DNA from: Acanthaster planci
Lineage: Eukaryota; Echinodermata; Asteroidea; Valvatida; Acanthasteridae
Reading direction: 5' to 3'
NCBI RefSeq assembly: GCF_001949145.1
Contig: NW_019091388.1
Location: forward strand, 1,616,315-1,680,314
DNA length: 64,000 nucleotides
Shown: positions 57,747-64,000 of the stretch, piece after piece
Layout of the letters: the number at the start of each line of letters is the position of its first letter
How positions within the stretch are numbered: the first letter of the stretch is position 1
Position numbers and translations under genes: made by a program
Notes under the pieces: generated by a model
Told to the model about the DNA's origin: nothing
Database searches by the model: none
What the model saw: the letters and a program-made list of their open reading frames with translations, nothing else

Positions 57747-60567
57747 GGAGAGGAGAAAAACCCCTTCACGGCAAATTGCATGAGCATAATTGGAGTTGAT
57801 GCGTATTTGCACTCGATACTGGCCACGCCGGCCTCTAATTGTCCTTCATTCTCTCTGGGCCCTCTTCAGAATAGTCTCCCCCCCCTTGTCCCTGTGTGTT
57901 GGTTTACAGTCTGCAGGTGACACTGGGCTTGTTAGTATGCGTGATGCGTCACACTGGGCACGCGGCAGCAGAAACACTGTTTGTGCCGTCCGGAGGAGGT
58001 CCACTACATGTACATGTATAAGGGACCAAGCACACAATCTAGGCTATAGCCCCTTTGCTTGTTGTCACCACTGCAGGGCAACCTGCTTTCAGAAGCTACC
58101 GCAGACTTTAAAGGAAGTGAACATTGTCGGCCCAGTTTTAATAATGAGATACTCAATCAAGTGTTGAAGCTTACAGCATATGGGTACATTATGTACTGGT
58201 ACAATATACATGTACGTGTATGTACAATCTTATCTCACTCAGTGTCAGTACCCTCTTTGCACTATTCTTCCAGTTGTAAGCTTTTTTTCATGTAACTTCA
58301 TTTGGTGATCATTTTGAATGTCAGTTATTCCCATGGCAACCATCCAAGGAGCATGTTCTTTGTTTCCATGGAGATGTGTGCCAGTGAATTAGCCCAAAGA
58401 AAGAAAGAAAAACAAAATCCCAACGTGGCTGCCTGCCGTACATTTGTTACATCTGTCTACCATTTTTCCATGTTTTCACTATGAAGTACTACAGTACACA
58501 TGTATGCGCTTTAATCTACGTACATTGGATGCGCACTACATGCACATGCTGGCATGTGTGGTACGAGTATTAAATCACATTCAGGTATGGTACATGTATG
58601 TGTTCAACGTACACATGCCTTTATTGAGATCACGAATCACTGCCATTTACTTGTACGTGATCATACCATGTGGACAGAAACTTTTTATCAATTACAGAGG
58701 GTGCGGATTACAAGAAGCAAATTTTATCCAAACTTCTGACATGTATCGAATATACCGGTACTTACACTTAAGGGTAATAATTTGTACAGAAGAAAACAAC
58801 ATCACAAATGGTGGGCAGGAAATGTGGACTGTAACGAAAATTACATGTTTATGTTGTGCCACCATCGTTTACGTGGGATTTTTTTGGTCTTGAACTTCCC
58901 TTGTTTGTTTTCTGAAAACGTTTACCTTTCAGCAAACACCTTGTCAAATACAGCTGTGGGAGACAAGGTTCTCGCCCCTGTTTTGTACAAATATTTATAA
59001 GTGGCATTTGCTATTGTGAGGCAAATCGATCTGCCCCCTAAAAGTGTGAAAAGTTGCCTCCAAGTAAACCACATACAGGGGTACTGGTACATGTAACTCA
59101 GTTTAGTTCTTGAATATTTTTCAGCCAAAAAAAGTCATTAATGAGGAAAAAAATAGCCAAGTAATTTAAGCTGTTGTTCCGGCACGTGTAGCACACGGGG
59201 TAAACAAATGCAGGGTCAAGTCCTCTGTCATGCTGTTCTCTTGTAATTGAAATTAGGGCTGCATGGACAGTGGAAACACCTGATATTCAAATGAGCAGGT
59301 TCCTATCTCGCAAATTAGACAGAGCAAATCAGACATGCCAGAAAATGGGTGATCAGTTTCAGATTTCGGAGGAGGAAAATTAAGGTTTCTCAGGGTGTTT
59401 ACTTGTAAGTTGTATTTTAATTCTCTTGACTGGGCTTCTCACTTTCCCTTTGCCCCCGTTTACATGTACTTATAAAATAGAAATTAGTTTGTAATAGTGG
59501 GTTTTTTAAAATAATGTAGGTCTGTTGGTCAGTACGAAATAAAAATCAGAATGGAAAGAGTGGCTGCCTCATCTGCACACATTGTTAAATAAGATAACAA
59601 GTAGACTAGAAGCATTACACATGTACATGTATATCTGTACACGTACCGTACGCTGACAGGCAGTGCCCTTGCAGCTTTTTGATTGATTCCTACAATATGT
59701 ATGCTGTACTCGATGGCGAATCCAGAACTAATTTTGTTTCGGGGGGACCAAAATTGTTTTTGGTGGGCCAGAAAATTGGAACTTTTTGGTGTAACCTTTC
59801 CGGGCCTTTCTATAAGGGTTAGGCTGTGAGCCTATAACATGAATATCTTTCATTTAACATGTGCCAAAAGCAGTTCCGGTATTAACCACTTGCTGCTGGG
59901 GGACCCGTTTTTGAGCACATAGGCTTTATACACGAAGCCGGGGAGCCCGAAACCAGAACAAAAGAGCTAGGCCTTGTAATAAAAGACCATACTCAGCACA
60001 CAAGACTGAGCTGCTGGGCATTACAGCCTTGTTTTGAAACAGTATATCAGGGTTTTGGGCATTTAGTGCGAGTGGATTACCACCGGGGACAAAAGCTCTC
60101 CACCACTGCAGCGATGAGACCCACAGCACCGCTGCACGCTAATCTGTTGAAAAGACGTCAGCAGTGCACTGTGCCAGGTTTGTGAATGAAAGTTGTATAA
60201 TACCGCACAATCTGGGCTCTTTTTTACAAGGCTGCAGGCCTGGCTGAAATACTCAGGCGTCAATAGATATTTGTCTGTCAGGCTAGAGTGGCCACCAGAC
60301 AGTAGTTCATGTGGGTGTAAACGTCCATTTTTTGAAATGATGAATTTTTGAAGATTTTTGAAAACTGAAAATCTTGAAATTAGTCCGGATGTGTGCACTG
60401 CATTTTTCAAACCACCTGGCAGCATGTGGTTAACAATGTGGTCTTGAAACTTTACTGCAATGCTTGAAGTGTTTGAATATTCAATAGAATTGACTATTTG
60501 ACTACGTTGAATATGCATTACAGCCTGCTGGTAAATGTGTACAGTACTTGTTTTGTGGTTGTGGGGA

Positions 60568-60710
60568 CTAGTGTTGAAACAGACATTGTTGGGATCACAA
60601 ATGTTACGTGGACCACAATCCCCACAACTGAATTGGTCCCAACTTTCAACAATGTGTTGAAACAGACATTGTTGGAATCATAGATGTTTCGGGGACAATC
60701 CCCACAATTC
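60568..60710 (+). repeat. Two-copy direct duplication, about 84-bp period
   Basis: GTGTTGAAACAGACATTGTT followed by GGRATCAYARATGTT, then GACCACAATCCCCACAA or GGGGACAATCCCCACAA, occurs at about 60571-60628 and again at about 60655-60709. The second copy has a small deletion and substitutions. Confidence 0.75.
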
Positions 60711-62009
60711 GGTCTCACCTTGCCTAACCATGGAAATCATCCCCTACACATGTAATGCTGTGAAAGTTTGCCCGTACCGGTATGTGCACATGTAGTTAGT
60801 ATGAGGCCTCTTGTCGAGTTCGGGTGGCCTTTTCTTGTCACAGGTTTTGCGTTCTCGCGCTCGAATGGTAGGAACATGACCCAGAACACTGTTCTTGGAA
60901 CAAGGTCACACACCACCTCCTCGTCAGGGTTTACACGAACACACGCGAAAACCTGTGAGATTTGATTTTTGAAAAGCTGCAAAACTGGAGACAATGGAAA
61001 GTTTTGCACAATTAACATCAATAATTTTCCATGACAGATATGATTTTTTTTAATGGAAAAGAAGTTAGCTCAAACATTAACTCTCGAAGAATGTACATGT
61101 ACAAGGAGGCCGCCATGTTGCATGTTGCTTGCAACCAGTTGTACATTCCCAGCGTTCGAGCAGCCAACCCACAAACAACAAATCGAGCTGTTCCTGAACA
61201 TACGAGAACAAGCCGCCCGAACTCAGCCTATGACTAAGAAAACCTCCCAACAGTAATGAACTGAACTATCAGCAGAGTTACAAAGTGTCATTAACCTACT
61301 GTAAGTGGTCAATGTTTGTATGCAGGCCCACATGCGTGTATATACATGTGTATGTACCACATGTAGATGTGACCAAAAATGCAACCACATAACCCCTTAA
61401 TGAAGTAAAAATATTATAAGTCACCACTTAGGAAATTTGTTGAAAAAGGTAGTGAGACTTTACAAGAAGCAAGAAACGACCCCAGGGAACTGCAAGCAAT
61501 AAACTAATGCATTCTCCGTAAGGGGGGGAGGGGAAGCAAATGAAATTAAAAAATATGGTAAGCCTGGGATCGACAGTGCCCAAAGAAAACATGCAGGGCA
61601 TTTGCGCATTAGCTTATGCTGGGAAGTGCCATTTGTATCCCTTTATTTCTCGTTTTCGTGCGCTGTGAACACTATTTTGCATTTTTACTTATACTTTTCA
61701 CGACTGTTCTTGCCTCGTACAGGTAACCCTAACCCCAAAATAACTCTAAAACTGTTCCGCAGAAAGGGTGCGACTTGTGTGAATCGGCCATGGCTTTGTT
61801 CGTACAAAATGATAGATGTACGGTATTGTTTTTGGTCCATGCTTGGTGTGTGTATACATCTGTAACTCACAAGTTTCCCTGTTAACAGGCACTCTTGACA
61901 CCAGTGCTTGTTAATGCTGACTCATACAGAGTTGCTCAGAGAAACATTTTGGCTCAAGGTTACGGTACACATTGAAGCATTTGATACAGCAATTTGGGGA
62001 AGAGGATGT

Positions 62010-62107
62010 CTACATGTACATGTACGTGTACATGGATGGTATATCCATGGAGAAGGTGATTTGTCAGATCTGCCCTTAAGCATACAGGTACATGTACATG
62101 TACATTG
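62010..62107. repeat. Pair of TACATGTA blocks
   Basis: Two blocks (62010-62034 and 62088-62107) of ACATGTACATGTAC-type palindrome lie 55 bases apart and could pair with each other or with themselves. Confidence 0.75.
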
Positions 62108-64000
62108 TAAATGCGTTGCTTTTCACAAGCAAATGTTACTTAATGTGACGTTGCATGTGGGCTTTTACATAAATTTCCGTTCTAATTAAGTTTGATACCA
62201 CTGAGTACATGTATGAAAAGTGTACACCATGTACAGATATGTGACCATGGTGTGACACCAGAACTGTTGATAAAGTCTGTCACAAGTCAATTACAAGTCA
62301 TCCAATCTCATCATGCCACCAGACAACTTCTTTCACAGGAAATATGACAGAGGTGCTCTTGTCAATATTGGCCCCCTCAGTAGTTACAGTACTTTCTTGG
62401 ATTTGTTATCAGACTTGATTTACATGTATTGGTACATGTACATGTTACTGGGAACTGGTACATGTAAATTATGGTGGACTTGACAGTGCAACACCTGTTC
62501 ACACATAACGGCAGACTGCTGGATTTAGTGATGGTGTCTGCATGATATGCAGTGTACAACTGGAAATGACATCGCGCCAACAAATAATTTAATGGAAAAT
62601 ACATGTACGTTTACATGTATCTTGGCACAAAATCACATGTACATTGTATTTGGTTTCCTTCGCTTTTTCTGTCATTGCTTTCCCCTTATTTTACATTTTT
62701 TTTCTTTGAGGGGAAGGGGGAGGGGTGGCAGTAATTCAGGTTTTCCCCCCTCGCAATGCCCCCGATGTATACATGTATCACATACATGTACATGTACTTT
62801 GGCACATCCCAAGTTTTACATTGCTGCATCATCCTGGGCATGTGAAGAACGATAGGCACATACCGTACAGCAATATTGTACATGTACATTACATGTCACG
62901 AGATGGCATGTTACTGATATGAGTTGAAACTTTGGTTGTCCGATGAGCTCGGCAGAACACATTTTTCTGAAACTGCAATATAGATACCCCAGCTATTCAT
63001 TTATTGATTTTTAAAAAAAAAATTCAGAGCTACTAGGGGGCCCCGTGTTGATGCAAAAAAGAACAAAACATGCTTTGCCTGCCCAAAAATGGTGGTGGAA
63101 TTTGTGTTGTTTGTGTTCTCTTTGTTTATATAGGTACAACAGCGTCCCTTTGGTGGGGACTCAGTATACATGCGCACATAGTTTTTGGGACTACCGGTAC
63201 GGTACAGGCAAGTTGAATGATAAAATGGGGACAAATTTATGATGGGGAACAAATTGTGTTCCCATAACTAGCTCCTGAATTTCCTTAAATAAGAAACTTT
63301 CCTCTGAATGTTTGACTGGCCCTGGCACAAGTTCAGGTGTGCATGGTGCAGTTGGCACAAAGCACATGTATGACCATTTTGTGGTGGAATGTAAACTCTT
63401 TGCATGTGCATCCAGCTTGTGTGCAAAATTGAAATGATCCCCACCAGTCTTGCCAGTGTGGGGTACTTCTACGGAGAGCATAAACATGTACACGATATTT
63501 GGAATGTAATTTTCACAGCAAAAGTTTAGAAGATTTTCTGTGAAGTTCAGCCCTTTATCTTTTTTTTGAGGAAGAGGAGTCACAGATGGCCTCTGATTGT
63601 AAGAATGACCTCGGCCGATATCCCACAAATGAGCATGACCATAGTGACTGATGAAGCCTCAGATTTAATAAAAATAAACGTATTGAGATACAACACTGAC
63701 CACGAGGAGGAGAAGACTGTGCAGTGATGAATGAAGGTTTTCACGAGCACTAGACACAAGGAGAATGTAAGACACAGATGATGAGTACTGTCAGTCTGAA
63801 GATAATGAGACACACAGGAATGAAAACCAGGACGGGATGAACAAGCTTTACTACATCAAAGTGATTCAGCAGTTACTGGCCTCTGAAAGAGCAAGAGGTG
63901 TAAAGGAAAGGCAGTCATAATTGGATGTACAGGTGTTGATGAGGGAACGGTAGAGCAACATTTCACAAAATCATACAAAACTGAACATACCAGATGTCCC

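Larger units (their letters stand above)
56951..64000 (+). other. UNC13 intron 2, right part
   Basis: No exon with recognisable homology. The stretch contains the 90-bp tandem duplication (57581-57746), the duplicated block at 60568-60710, many TACATGTA words, and ORFs of up to about 150 codons without motifs. The expected C2A continuation exon was looked for and not seen. Confidence 0.5.

Noticed and set aside
63191-63813. Minus-strand ORFs of 145 and 77 codons near the right end
   Set aside because: No recognisable domain, no consistent splice sites joining them, and the composition matches the surrounding intron.

Overview
The window is animal nuclear DNA: AT-rich, gene-poor, with coding exons split by long GT-AG introns, many degenerate repeats, and a few single N bases as in a draft assembly. 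All genes I can support lie on the + strand. The coding exons and the repeat texture (tRNA-derived SINEs, abundant TACATGTA, TACCGGTA and AGGCCTA words) suggest an invertebrate deuterostome, most likely an echinoderm or hemichordate. That placement is an inference; no species marker is present.

Layout. 0-4.3 kb: a SINE copy, then a two-coding-exon apolipoprotein-L-like gene (277 aa). 4.3-10 kb: no gene; a 2.4 kb segment bounded by inverted arms (about 6970-7199 and 9064-9330). 10.07-16.16 kb: complete ABHD8 orthologue in four coding exons (434 aa, Ser-Asp-His triad intact), possibly with a long 3' UTR to about 20.97 kb. 22.27-32.05 kb: complete DDA1 orthologue in five coding exons (101 aa); its start codon stands alone at the end of exon 1. 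32-39.4 kb: intergenic, with a MITE-like element, an A/C-only simple repeat and an unassigned exon-like ORF. 39.5-44.35 kb: the first two small coding exons of an UNC13 (Munc13) orthologue. From 44.35 kb to the end is apparently UNC13 intron 2, holding a decayed LINE, tandem duplications and many TACATGTA blocks.

The genes do not form a pathway. ABHD8 is an alpha/beta hydrolase, DDA1 is an accessory subunit of CUL4-DDB1 ubiquitin ligases, UNC13 is a presynaptic vesicle-priming factor, and the APOL-like protein is a membrane-associating helical protein. What links them is position: from general knowledge, ABHD8, DDA1 and UNC13A also lie close together on human 19p13.11, so the window probably preserves an old gene neighbourhood. 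I found no CRISPR array, rRNA, tRNA gene or prokaryotic system, and no convincing wholly new system. The most notable points are the conserved neighbourhood, the APOL-like gene, the unusual exon structures and the transposable-element fossils.
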